Part shown: positions 6,214 through 14,800 of the stretch, piece after piece
Numbering within the stretch: the stretch's first letter is position 1
How the letters are laid out: every line of letters begins with the position of its first letter
Origin: Elusimicrobiota bacterium
GTDB lineage: Bacteria; Elusimicrobiota; Elusimicrobia; Elusimicrobiales; UBA9959
Reading direction: 5' to 3'
Assembly: GCA_022703115.1 (NCBI GenBank)
Contig: JAKLEK010000004.1
Coordinates: forward strand, 1-24,993
Length of the DNA stretch: 24,993 bases
Notes under the pieces: model-generated
Seen by the model: only the letters and a program-made list of their open reading frames with translations
The model's database searches: none
What the model was told of the DNA's origin: nothing
Translations under genes and position numbers: made by a program

Positions 6214-6936
6214 ATGGAACAAATTAACGTTACGGCTCAGCTCAGGGATAAGGCCGGCGCCAGGGGCGCGCTGAGCAAGCTGAGGACGGATGGTTGGACG
6301 CCGGCCGTGATATACGGCCTGGGTAAGCCGCCGGTCAGCGTCTCCGTTTCCGAGAAGGAGATGCTCGGCGTCATGAAGCGCGGCGCCAACGCCGTTCTGA
6401 AGCTGAAGTATTCCGACAAGGAAGACAACGTCATCATCAAGAACGTCCAGTATCACGTTGTTACCGACAGGCTCATACACGTGGACTTCCACCGGATCTC
6501 GCTCACCGAGAAGGTGACGGTGAAGGTGCATATCAAGATCGTGGGCGAGGCTTTCGGCGTGAAGACCCAGGGCGGTCTGCTCGAGCACGCGTTGCGCGAC
6601 TTCACCGTACGCTGTCTGCCGACCGACATCCCCAAGGAGATCGAGGTCGACGTCAAGGACCTCAAGCTGGATTCGGCGATCCGGGTCTCGGATATACGCC
6701 ATGCGGATCTCGAGATACTGGACGATCCCTCTCATGTGGTGGTAAGTATAACCGCGCCCAAGGAAGAGGCCGTTGAGACTCCCGCCGCCGCCGCCGGGGC
6801 GGCCGCCGGAGCCGCGGCAGCCGAGCCGGAGGTCGTGGCCGGGAAAGGCAAGAAGGACGAGGAGGGCGCGGCCAAGCCCGCCGCCGGAGCGGCCGCTGCC
6901 AAGCCCGGAGAGAAAAAAGCCGAGCCCAAGAAGTAA
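6214..6936 (+). CDS. rplY: Ribosomal protein L25/TL5/Ctc (bL25)
   Basis: bL25 binds 5S rRNA in the large ribosomal subunit. The 240-residue protein is the long TL5/Ctc form. An N-terminal L25 domain (about 1-92) contains KLRTDGWTPAVIYG and HVDFHRISLTEKV, and a beta-rich TL5 domain (about 95-180) contains GVKTQGGLLEHALR and TDIPKEIEVDV. Residues 183-240 are a low-complexity Ala/Gly/Lys/Glu/Pro tail, probably disordered, as in many GC-rich lineages. Start ATG 6214 follows GGAGGA at 6205-6210. The prs-rplY-pth order is conserved in many bacteria. The 90-base gap after prs and the following hairpin suggest separate control from both neighbours. Confidence 0.96.
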   Translation: MEQINVTAQLRDKAGARGALSKLRTDGWTPAVIYGLGKPPVSVSVSEKEMLGVMKRGANAVLKLKYSDKEDNVIIKNVQYHVVTDRLIHVDFHRISLTEKVTVKVHIKIVGEAFGVKTQGGLLEHALRDFTVRCLPTDIPKEIEVDVKDLKLDSAIRVSDIRHADLEILDDPSHVVVSITAPKEEAVETPAAAAGAAAGAAAAEPEVVAGKGKKDEEGAAKPAAGAAAAKPGEKKAEPKK

Positions 6937-6952
6937 GGGCCTTTTCGGTACT

Positions 6953-7004
6953 GAACGGGAGCTTGGACATTCTTCGGCAGCCGCGGAATGACCGGCTCCC
7001 GTTC
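6953..7004 (+). other. Long imperfect RNA hairpin between rplY and pth
   Basis: GAACGGGAGC (6953-6962) pairs with GCTCCCGTTC (6995-7004). Inside, CATTC (6968-6972) pairs with GAATG (6986-6990), and CGG (6975-6977) with CCG (6981-6983). The result is one stacked hairpin filling nearly the whole rplY-pth gap. No T run follows, so it may be an RNase processing site, a 3' stabiliser or a weak terminator. Confidence 0.5.
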
Positions 7005-7019
7005 TATTGGTGACCACAA

Positions 7020-7592
7020 GTGACACACGCAGCGTATATCGTGGCGGCGTTGGGCAATCCGGGACGCGAGTACGAGCGAACCAGGCACAATGCCGGATTT
7101 ATGTTCGCCGATCTGGCGGCCAGGGCCTGGCCGGAGGGTTCCTGGCGGGCCTGCGGAGAGGGCCGCTGCTTCGACGTCCGGCTGGCGGGCGGAAGGGTCC
7201 TGCTGCTCAAGCCGGGGAACTACATGAACAATTCCGGCCCGGCCGTCAGGTCCCTGGCGGATTTCTACAAGGTGCCGGCTTCCGCGATAATAGCCGTCTA
7301 CGACGACATGTCGCTGCCGCTGGGCGGCTTGCGCGTCAGGCGCGACGGTTCGGCGGGGGGGCATAACGGCATGCTTTCGATCGTGTCCGCGATGGGGACT
7401 TCGGAGATCGCCAGGATAAGGATAGGCATAGGTCCGAGGCCGCCGGAGATGCCCGGCAGGAATTTCGTTCTCGGGCGTTTTTCTCCGGATGAAGAGGCCA
7501 GGCTGGTTCCGGCGTTGGAACGCGGTTTTCAGGCCCTCACCACGGCCCTTGAGAAAGGGGTGGACGAGGCCATGAACCGGTTCAATGCCTGA
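7020..7592 (+). CDS. pth: Peptidyl-tRNA hydrolase (Pth)
   Basis: Pth cleaves peptidyl-tRNA released by stalled ribosomes, recycling tRNA. The 190-residue product matches the family length. It has LGNPGREYERTRHNAGF with Asn13 and catalytic His23 (E. coli Asn10 and His20), the KPGNYMNNSG loop, and YDDMSLPLGGLRVR followed by GSAGGHNGMLSI, which holds the conserved Asp and the second substrate Asn. The start is GTG 7020, three codons before the usual hydrophobic first strand. The only ribosome-binding-like bases are GGTGA at 7009-7013. It follows the 6953-7004 hairpin and is probably co-transcribed with the small membrane protein 30 bases downstream. Confidence 0.96.
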   Translation: MTHAAYIVAALGNPGREYERTRHNAGFMFADLAARAWPEGSWRACGEGRCFDVRLAGGRVLLLKPGNYMNNSGPAVRSLADFYKVPASAIIAVYDDMSLPLGGLRVRRDGSAGGHNGMLSIVSAMGTSEIARIRIGIGPRPPEMPGRNFVLGRFSPDEEARLVPALERGFQALTTALEKGVDEAMNRFNA

Positions 7593-7622
7593 CGCCGCGC
7601 CGGCCGGGGGGGCGGTTCAAAC

Positions 7623-7841
7623 ATGGTAAGCCCTTATATCAAACTGCTGTTCGGGCTGGTGATATTCCTGCTTGGATTGGGATACATCTACAGGCCGGAT
7701 ATCGTGGAACGCTGGAACAGGGTGCTGAAGGAGACCCTTCTTAACGACTCATACGTCGCGCTCCACAGGAAGAGCTGGGGGATCCTCCTTCTGCTGCTGG
7801 GGGCGATCCTGATATACATGGGCGCGACCCGCCTCTTTTGA
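7623..7841 (+). CDS. Small two-helix membrane protein, unknown function
   Basis: A 72-residue protein of unrecognised family. It has two strongly hydrophobic helices, residues 7-24 (LLFGLVIFLLGLGYIYRP start) and about 51-69 (WGILLLLLGAILIYMG). They are joined by a charged loop with VERWNRVLKETLLND, giving a hairpin in the inner membrane with the loop and both ends polar. It begins at ATG 7623 without a good ribosome binding site (a G-rich GGGGGGGCGG lies 8-18 bases upstream) and follows pth by 30 bases. Gene-like codon use and the hydrophobic pattern support it. The stop TGA (7839-7841) lies inside the hairpin at 7828-7847. Confidence 0.72.
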   Translation: MVSPYIKLLFGLVIFLLGLGYIYRPDIVERWNRVLKETLLNDSYVALHRKSWGILLLLLGAILIYMGATRLF

Positions 7842-7847
7842 GGCGGG
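7828..7847. terminator. GC hairpin at the convergent gene boundary
   Basis: CCCGCCTC (7828-7835), TTTT loop and GAGGCGGG (7840-7847) form a perfect 8-bp stem spanning the stop codon of the small membrane protein. It lies between a + strand gene and a - strand gene ending at 7870. Neither side has a T tract, so it would be a weak bidirectional terminator or 3' end stabiliser. Confidence 0.45.
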
Positions 7848-7869
7848 CCGTCCCCTGTGCTTTACGTCG

Positions 7870-8043
7870 TCAGTTCTTAGACGGGTCTCTCTTATCGGAA
7901 GCGGACATGGCGAAGAGCCATACCAGCTTTTCGGTGGAACGGATCAGCCGTCCCCAGTTCTTTTCGAGTTTGGTTTCCCTTTCAAGCAGCGGCGCGCAGT
8001 TCTTTTCCTTCTCGTACTTCCGTCCCATTTCTTCCCAGGTCAT
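7870..8043 (-). CDS. Small basic helical protein, 57 residues, unknown
   Basis: On the minus strand ATG at 8043 opens a 57-residue frame ending TGA at 7870-7872. The start is preceded by GGGGGGG and an A-rich spacer, and a TATAAT box (8080-8075) lies about 32 bases upstream of the start. The product begins MTWEEMGRKYEKEKNC, continues with an amphipathic Lys/Glu-rich helix (LERETKLEKNWGRLIR) and then STEKLVWLFAMSAS before a polar tail. It is soluble or membrane-peripheral and has no family I recognise. Support comes from the ribosome binding site, the promoter-like box, and the fact that it fills a gap between converging genes. It is too short to be certain. Confidence 0.55.
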   Translation of the reverse strand: MTWEEMGRKYEKEKNCAPLLERETKLEKNWGRLIRSTEKLVWLFAMSASDKRDPSKN

Positions 8044-8074
8044 ATTTTCCCCCCCGGACTTTATCCCCTGTCAT

Positions 8075-8080
8075 ATTATA
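8075..8080 (-). promoter_or_regulatory. -10 box for the 57-residue gene
   Basis: The + strand ATTATA at 8075-8080 reads TATAAT on the minus strand, a perfect -10 hexamer in GC-rich surroundings. No -35 box is evident. The expected start of transcription near 8068 leaves a leader of about 25 bases ending in the G-rich ribosome binding site. Confidence 0.4.
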
Positions 8081-8171
8081 TGGCTCCGGAGGCGGATGCG
8101 CAGGTGTCCTAGGTCCTTGGATATCATAGGACGTAAGGCCCACATGCGGCCGGCGATGGGCGGAATTCAGG

Positions 8172-8594
8172 CTATTCGGCCGAGGCGTCTATGACCAGGT
8201 CGTGGCGTTTGGAAAAGATGAAAACGGGCCCCTTCAGCGAGCCGGTGAGGTCGCCTTTCCTGGGCCTGCCGAGCTCTCCGTGCGCGTTTATGTGGGCTTC
8301 CAGGAACACTTTCCTGGTCAGGATGTCCGGCATGATGATATCCGGGGCGGACATCTGGAAGTCGAGGGGAAATACGGGGTCTATTATCTTTTTTACCGCG
8401 ACCGGCACCCCGCTTTCGTTCATCGCGACCAAAAAAAGCATTATGTTGGGTCTGGCGGCCCTCTCCGCCAGGTCCGGGGTCAGACGTACCGTGCCTTTAA
8501 GAGTGAAAACCGCGCGGAGGGCGAACGGATAAGCGTAATACCCGGCTATCAGGAGGCTTCCGGTCAGGCAGGCCAGTAAGAACGGTTTCTTCAT
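8172..8594 (-). CDS. Membrane-anchored CcmI/CycH-type Ig-like domain protein
   Basis: A 140-residue protein starting at the ATG at 8594, with GGAGAG just upstream. An upstream in-frame ATG at 8696 is rejected because it lies beyond the promoter-like box. Residues 1-30 form a signal anchor (MKKPFLLACLTGSLLIAGYY). The remainder resembles the C-terminal periplasmic domain of the cytochrome c biogenesis protein CcmI/CycH: GTVRLTPDL, then LFLVAMNESGVPVAVKKI, PLDFQMSAPDIIMPD, and GELGRPRKGDLTGSLKGPV, the order and spacing seen in that domain. In CcmI this domain helps present apocytochrome c. Here it stands alone, without the TPR part and without other ccm genes nearby. The match is from memory of the family pattern, so moderate confidence. 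Confidence 0.6.
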   Translation of the reverse strand: MKKPFLLACLTGSLLIAGYYAYPFALRAVFTLKGTVRLTPDLAERAARPNIMLFLVAMNESGVPVAVKKIIDPVFPLDFQMSAPDIIMPDILTRKVFLEAHINAHGELGRPRKGDLTGSLKGPVFIFSKRHDLVIDASAE

Positions 8595-8609
8595 GTTCTC
8601 TCCGCCAGA

Positions 8610-8618
8610 ATTGTAGCA
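8610..8618 (-). promoter_or_regulatory. Extended -10 promoter for the CcmI-like gene
   Basis: On the minus strand TGCTACAAT (8618 to 8610) is an extended -10 match. Transcription starting near 8603 would give a very short leader of about 9 bases that just includes GGAGAG before the ATG at 8594. Confidence 0.45.
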
Positions 8619-8699
8619 AAAACCGGCCTTGTACGGCTCCGGCGCGGGCCGCTTCATAGGGTGTAACAATATGTTCACGATTAGTTTACATTCCATTTA

Positions 8700-8728
8700 T
8701 TGACTGTGGCGGAAAGAGGCGTTAAACT
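8700..8728 (+). promoter_or_regulatory. Sigma-70-like promoter of the giant coiled-coil gene
   Basis: TTGACT (8700-8705), a 17-base spacer and TAAACT (8723-8728) form the best two-box promoter in the window. It lies in the 218-base divergent gap between the CcmI-like gene and the giant gene. An imperfect dyad, GTGTAAC-AATAT-GTTCAC (8661-8678), lies just upstream and could be an operator. The leader is about 78 bases. Confidence 0.6.
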
Positions 8729-8812
8729 TAATTATAAGATTTAAACCGCGCGGGTCCGGTATCGGTCGGGTCAGGCCGCGGTCGCGGCCGGTCAAGGTCA
8801 AAAGGAAAAAAT

Positions 8813-11800
8813 ATGGCTAACGAATACAACGAACTCGAGCAGCTGGTCAACGATGTCACCAATATCGACACGGCCAGAATGACTCTTCGCTGGGCCCTTG
8901 AAAGGCTGAACTCGATCGAGAAGGAACGCGCCGAGCTTAAGAAGACCCTGGCCGTCGCCGAGGACGCCCGCAAAACCCTCGAGGTCAAAGCCCAGTCGCT
9001 GGAACAGTCCTTCAAGAGCCGCGGCAAGGTCCTGGAGGAGAAAGAGGGCTTCTACACCAAGCTGGAAGCCACGATGGCTCTGCTCGGGGACGGCAAGCTG
9101 GATATACAGCAGCTCCTGAAAAAAGAGGCCAGGCTGGACCAGGCGCGGCTCGAGCTGGAACGCGAATACCAGGACAAATTCGAGGAACTGGACAAGAACC
9201 AGAATTCCGTAATAGCCAGGTGGAACCAGCGCCTGCTGGACGTGGAGACGCAGTACGCCAAAAGACTTTCCGAATCCCAGAACCGCTACGATTCCCTGCG
9301 CCAGGAACTGGAGGCCGACTATCAGGGCCGCCTCGGGGCGCTGGAGTCGTCCTACACCCGGAAAGAGAAAGAGCTCACGGAGAGGATAAACTCCCTGGAG
9401 TCCTCCATCAAGGCCGGCGGCAACGCGCTCGAGGGCAGGCGCAAAGAGATAGAATCGGAATTCCTCGCGAAGAAGAGCGAGATCGAGGGGAATTACCTGA
9501 AACTTAAAAGCATGCTGGAGGCCGGGTTCCAGGAGCGAGCGCACTCCATGGAGAACGAGCACTGCGCCCAGGTCCGCTCGCTGGAGAAGACCTGGAACGC
9601 GGAGCGCGAACGCCTTATGGCCGAGCAGCGCGCCCGCGACGACCAGTTCGAAAAATCGCAGAAAGAGATGGCCAGGCTAGAGGCCCAGCTCTCCGCGCAG
9701 CAGGAACAGCATCACCGCGAGATCATAGACATCATAAGCGGGAAAGAAGAGGCCTTCAGGGGCAAGGTAGCCGAGCTGGAAAGGGAAAAAGCGGCTTATG
9801 AAAAAGCCGCGGAGGACCTGGCCGCCAGCCTCGAGAGCAAGGAGAAGGACTGGGCCCTTCAGAAAGGTCAGCTGCAGGCCGATTTCGCCAGGCGCTGCGC
9901 CGAGATAGAGTCCGCCGCCATGGATCGCGCCCTTGCGCTGGAAAAGGACGGCTCGGCCCGCAAAGCGGCGATGGAAAAGCTGATCGCCGCCGCGAAAGAG
10001 GAGTTCGCCAGGGAGGCCTCCGCCCGCGTCGAGGACGTGCGCCGCGATATGGAGGGGGAGAAGGCCAGGCTGGAGGAGGACAACCAGATCAAGACAGCCG
10101 CCCTTGACCGGGCCGCCCTGATGATAAGAAGCCTGGAGGAGACCCTGGCCTCTTCCGGAGAGGAACACCAGCGCGAACTGCTGGCCAAGATCCGGGCCAA
10201 TGAGGAGAATTTCAGGGTAAAGCTTTCCGAATTCGAGGCGGAAAAAGAGGAATACAAGGCGGAGATCGCCAGACTGACCGAGGCGGCCGGCGCCAGGGAC
10301 GCGCGTTTCATCGAAGAAACGAAGCGCATGCAGAAGGAGTTCGACGATAAGTACGCGGCGCTGGAGGCGAAAGCCTCCGATGCGGCCGGGCGGGACAGGG
10401 CTTCCTACGAGAGCCGCATAGCGGCGCTGACCGCCTCTTTCGAGAAGCGCGAGAAGGACTGGATACTGGAGCGTGAAAGGCTCGGGGGAGAGCTGGCCAC
10501 GGTCTCTAACAGCGTACAGTCCCTGGCTGCCGAACGCGTGGAGAAGATAAAATCCGCATACGAAGCCCGCAAGGCCGAGCTGGAGGAACAGTTCGAGGAA
10601 AAACTGGCGGCCGCGACCAGCGCTCTGGCTTTCGAGAAAGCCCAGATGATCGCCGACCTTAAGACCGCCAGCGAGCAGTATACCAGGCTTTCGGAGCAGT
10701 TCAAGGAGCTGGAGAACACCATAGCCGCCGACAGACGGGCCCATCATGAGGAGATAATGGGCAAGCTGGCCGAAAAGGAAGCGGCCCTGAAGGAGCAGGC
10801 CGAGAGGTTCGGGAAGGAACTCGCGCTCAAGGACGAGTTCGCCGCCGGCGCCGCCCTGGACGCGTCCGCGAAGGAATCGGCCTGGTTGGAGGAGAAGAAG
10901 AGACTGAGCGCGGATTTCGCGGACAGACTGTCCCTGCAGGAGGCCGGGCTCGCCAAGAGGGAGGAGGCGCTGGAGAACCAGTACCGTCTGAAGTCCGCCG
11001 AACTTGAGAAGAACGCCGCCGAGGTCCGCGCGCTGATGGAGGCCGATTTCAACAGGCGGGTCGAGGTGGAGAAGCAGGCTTTCGAAGCCGCTAAAGCCAG
11101 GCTTTCCGACGAGAACAGGCTGAAGGGCGAACAGCTGTCGGAGGCGCGGGCGATGGCGTCCGAGCGGGTCGAGAAGATCCGCGCCCTCTACGAGACCAGG
11201 AAAGCGGAGCTGGAGAAGCAGCTGGAGGAGCGGATGGCGGCCGCTTCCGCGGCGATGGCCTCGGAAAAAGCCCGTCTTCTGGCCGACCTCAGGACGGCCG
11301 GCGAAGAGTACTCCGGGCTTTCCGAGAGGTTCAAGGAACTGGAGAACGCCATAGCCTCCGACCGGCGCATGCATCACGAGGAACTGATGCGCCATATGGC
11401 GGCCAAAGAGGCGGCCCTGAACCAGCAGGCCGGTGATTTCGAAAAGGAAATAAGCAAACTACGCGAAGATATGGAGGCCCGGGAAGCCGCCTGGCTGGAG
11501 GAAAGGGAGAAGATGCGCGCAGCGGTGGCGGAGGCGGCCGTCAGGTACGAGCGCGAGGCCGCGGAGCGGGTCTCGGCGATAGAGGTCGAGCACGAAAAGA
11601 AAAGGGCCGAGCTGGAACGCATATTGAACGAGCGCCTGGCGGAGAAAGAGGCGGTCCTGCGCCTGGAGATGGGGAAGATCCTGGAGGCCAGCCGTCTGAA
11701 GGACGGGCGGATCGGAGAGGCCCATGAACGCATAAAGGACCTCGAAGGCAGGCTGGGCGCTCTCGGCGAAGCGCACCGCAGGGAACTGGCCGAGCGTCTT

Positions 11801-14800
11801 GCGGAAAAGGAGTCCGCGCTTAAGGCCCAGGCCGACGCCCTCCGCGGAGAAAAAGAGGCCGCGCTTGAACGGCAGGCTGAGGCGCTGCGCGGAGAAATGT
11901 CCAGGGAACAGGCTTCCTTCTCGGCCCGGGAAGCCGCGCTGACGGAAGATAAGGAAAGGCTGGGCCGGTCCCTGATCGAGGCCTCCTCCCGCGCGGAGCG
12001 GGAGATAAAGGAAAGGACTGCGGCGATAGCCGCGGAGTACGCCGGCAAGAAAGAGGAGCTCGAGCGCATGCTTGAGGAACGCATGGCCGCCGCTTCCAGC
12101 GCGCTGGCGTTCGAGAAGGCGGGCCTCATCGCGGACCTTAAGACCGCGAGCGAGGAATACACCAGGCTCTCCGAGCATTCCAAGGAGCTGGAGGGCGCGC
12201 TCGCGCGCGACCGGCAGGAGCACCACCGGGAGCTCATGGCCCGTCTGGCAGACAAAGAGGCCGCGCTCAAGGCGCAGGCCGACGATTTCAACGAGGAGAT
12301 GAGGAAGCTGCGCGAAGCCATGTCCGCGCGGGAGGACGAGTGGACTTCCGAGAGGGAGGCGCTGCTCAAGGCCGCGGCGGCGGCCGGGGACAGGGCGGAG
12401 CGGGAGGCGGCGGAACGCGCGGAAGCGGCGGCCAGGGGTTACGAGCGCAAGAAAGCCGAACTCGAAAAGATCCTGAGCGAAAGACTTGCCGCCAAAGAGT
12501 CCATGTTCAGGCTCGAGACTTCCAAGATACTGGAGGAAGGCAAACTGAAGGACGAGCGTCTGGCCGCCGCGCACGCGCAGGTCAGGGACCTGGAACACAG
12601 GCTCAACGCTCTCAGCGACGCTCATCATCAGGAACTGGCGGCGCGTCTGGCCGAGAAGGAGGCCGCGCTCAAGGCTCAGGCCGGGTCGTTCGCCGGCGAG
12701 ATGAAAGCCTTGTCGGACGCGGCCGCGGCCAGGGAGGCCTCATGGGCTGATGAAAAATCGGCTCTGGCTTCCGGGTTCGCCGCCCGGCTCCTGGAGTCGG
12801 AGAAGGAGATGGCCGCCAGGGAAAGCGCCCTGAGGGAACAATACAGGGTGAAGGAAGCCGAGATCGCGCGCGCCGCGGCGGAGTCGCGCGAAGCGGCGGA
12901 AGCCGAATTCTCCAGGCGCCTGGCGGAGGAGAAAGGGCGTATCGAGGCCGAGAAAACCCGCCTCGGAGAGGAAAGCGCCATAAAGGACGGCCAGCTCGCC
13001 TCGATGCACCGGAAAGTGAAGGAACTTGAGACCGCGATAGGGGGGCTGAAGGACGTCCATCATGCGGAGCTGATGAAGGCCCAGGACGAAAAGGAAGCCG
13101 CTCTGAGGGCGCAGGCCGGCGGTTTCAATTCGGAACTTGCGGCTATCCGAGAAACCCATAATTCCAAGGTCTCCTTCATGTCCAGGGAAAAGGACGCGGC
13201 GCTCAAGGCGCAGGCGGCGAATTACGAGAAGGACCTGGGTGCGCTGCGGGAGACCCTGTCCGCGAAGGAGGCGGTCTGGTCGCGCGAGAAAGAGAAGAGC
13301 GCCGCCGCCATGGCGGAGGCCGCGGCCCGCGCGGAACGGGAACTGAAAGCCCATGCGGCCCAGCTGTCCGCCGAGTACGACAGGAAGAAGGCGGAACTGG
13401 AACGGATACTTAACGAGCGTCTGGCCGAGAAAGAGGCCGTGCTGAAGCTCGAGAACGAAAAGATACTGGAGGCCAGCCGTCTGAAGGACGGCCAGCTGGC
13501 CGCGGCGTACGCGAGAGCCAAAGACCTGGAGGCGAGGCTGAACGGGCTCGCCGAGACGCATCACGGGGAGCTTATGGCGCGCCTGGCCGAAAAAGAGGCC
13601 GCTCTGAAAGCCCAGGCGGAGGCCCTGAACGGAGAGAGACTGTCCGCGCTGGACGCGCAGGCCCGCTCTTTCCGGGAAGAACTCTCCGCTCTCGGCAAAG
13701 GTTTCGCCGTCAAGGAGGCCGCCTGGCAGGCCGAGAGGGAGAAAGCGTCGGCCGAGACGGCCGGAGTCCGGGCCGCCGCCGAGAGGGAGCTGAAGTCGCG
13801 GATGGAAAGGCTGGCCGCGGAGTATGAGGGCAGGAAGGCCGAACTCGAAAAACAGTTCGATGACAAGTACGCCTCCGCTTCGCAAGCGCTGGCTTTCGAG
13901 AAGTCCAGGCTTATGGCCGATCTGAGAACGGCGGGAGAGGAGTACGCCAGGCTGGCGGAACGTTCCAAGGAGCTGGAGCTCACGATCGAGGCCGACCGCC
14001 AGGCTCATCACAAGGTTCTTATGGAGAAGCTGGCCGAAAAAGAGGCGGCGCTCAAGGCGCAGGCCGACGGTTTCGGACGGGAACTCGCTTCTCTGCGGGA
14101 TAGTCTGGCCGCGAAGGAGGCGGCATGGACGCTCGAGAAGGAAAAGAGCGGCGCCGCCCTGGCGGAGACCTCGGCGCGCGCCGAGCGGGAACTGAAAGCC
14201 CACAGCGCCCGGCTGTCGGCCGAATACGACAGGAAGAAGGCGGAACTGGAGCGCATACTGAACGAGCGGCTGGCCGAGAAAGAGGCCGCGCTGAAGCTCG
14301 AAAAGGAAAAGGTCCTGGAGACCGGCCGTTTGAAGGACGGTCAGATGGCCGCGGCTTACGCCCGGGTCAAGGAGCTCGAATCGAAACTCGGCGAAATGAG
14401 CGGAGCGCATCACGAAGAGCTCATGGCGCGGCTGGCGGAGAAGGAGACCGCCCTGCAGTCTCAGGCCGAGGCCATGGGCAGGGATAAGGCTTCGGCCCTG
14501 GAGGAACAGGGCAGAAGGCTGGCCGCGGATTACGAGGCCAGGAAGGCGGCCCTTGAAAAACAGTTCGACGATAAGTTCGCGTCCGCGTCGCAGGCGCTGG
14601 CGTTCGAAAAGGCCAGGCTCCTTGACGATCTGAGGACCGCGAGCGAGGAGTATACCAGACTCGCGGGACAGCTCAAGGACATGGAGGCGGCTATAGCAGC
14701 GGACCGCCAGGCCCACCATAAGGCCCTTATGGACGGCATGGCCGACAAAGAGGCCGCGCTTAAGGAGCAGGCCGGCGGTTTCGAGAGGGAAGCGGCCGAG

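Noticed and set aside
7838..8194. A 118-codon + strand frame after the small membrane protein
   Set aside because: It overlaps the better supported minus-strand 57-residue gene, has no ribosome binding site, and gives an Arg/Ser/Pro-rich product without pattern.
9710..14770. The giant-gene repeats as a CRISPR array or mobile element repeats
   Set aside because: The repeats are in frame, of 134-149 codons, diverged at base level and encode conserved heptad motifs. There are no short identical repeats with unique spacers, no terminal inverted repeats and no transposase in the window.
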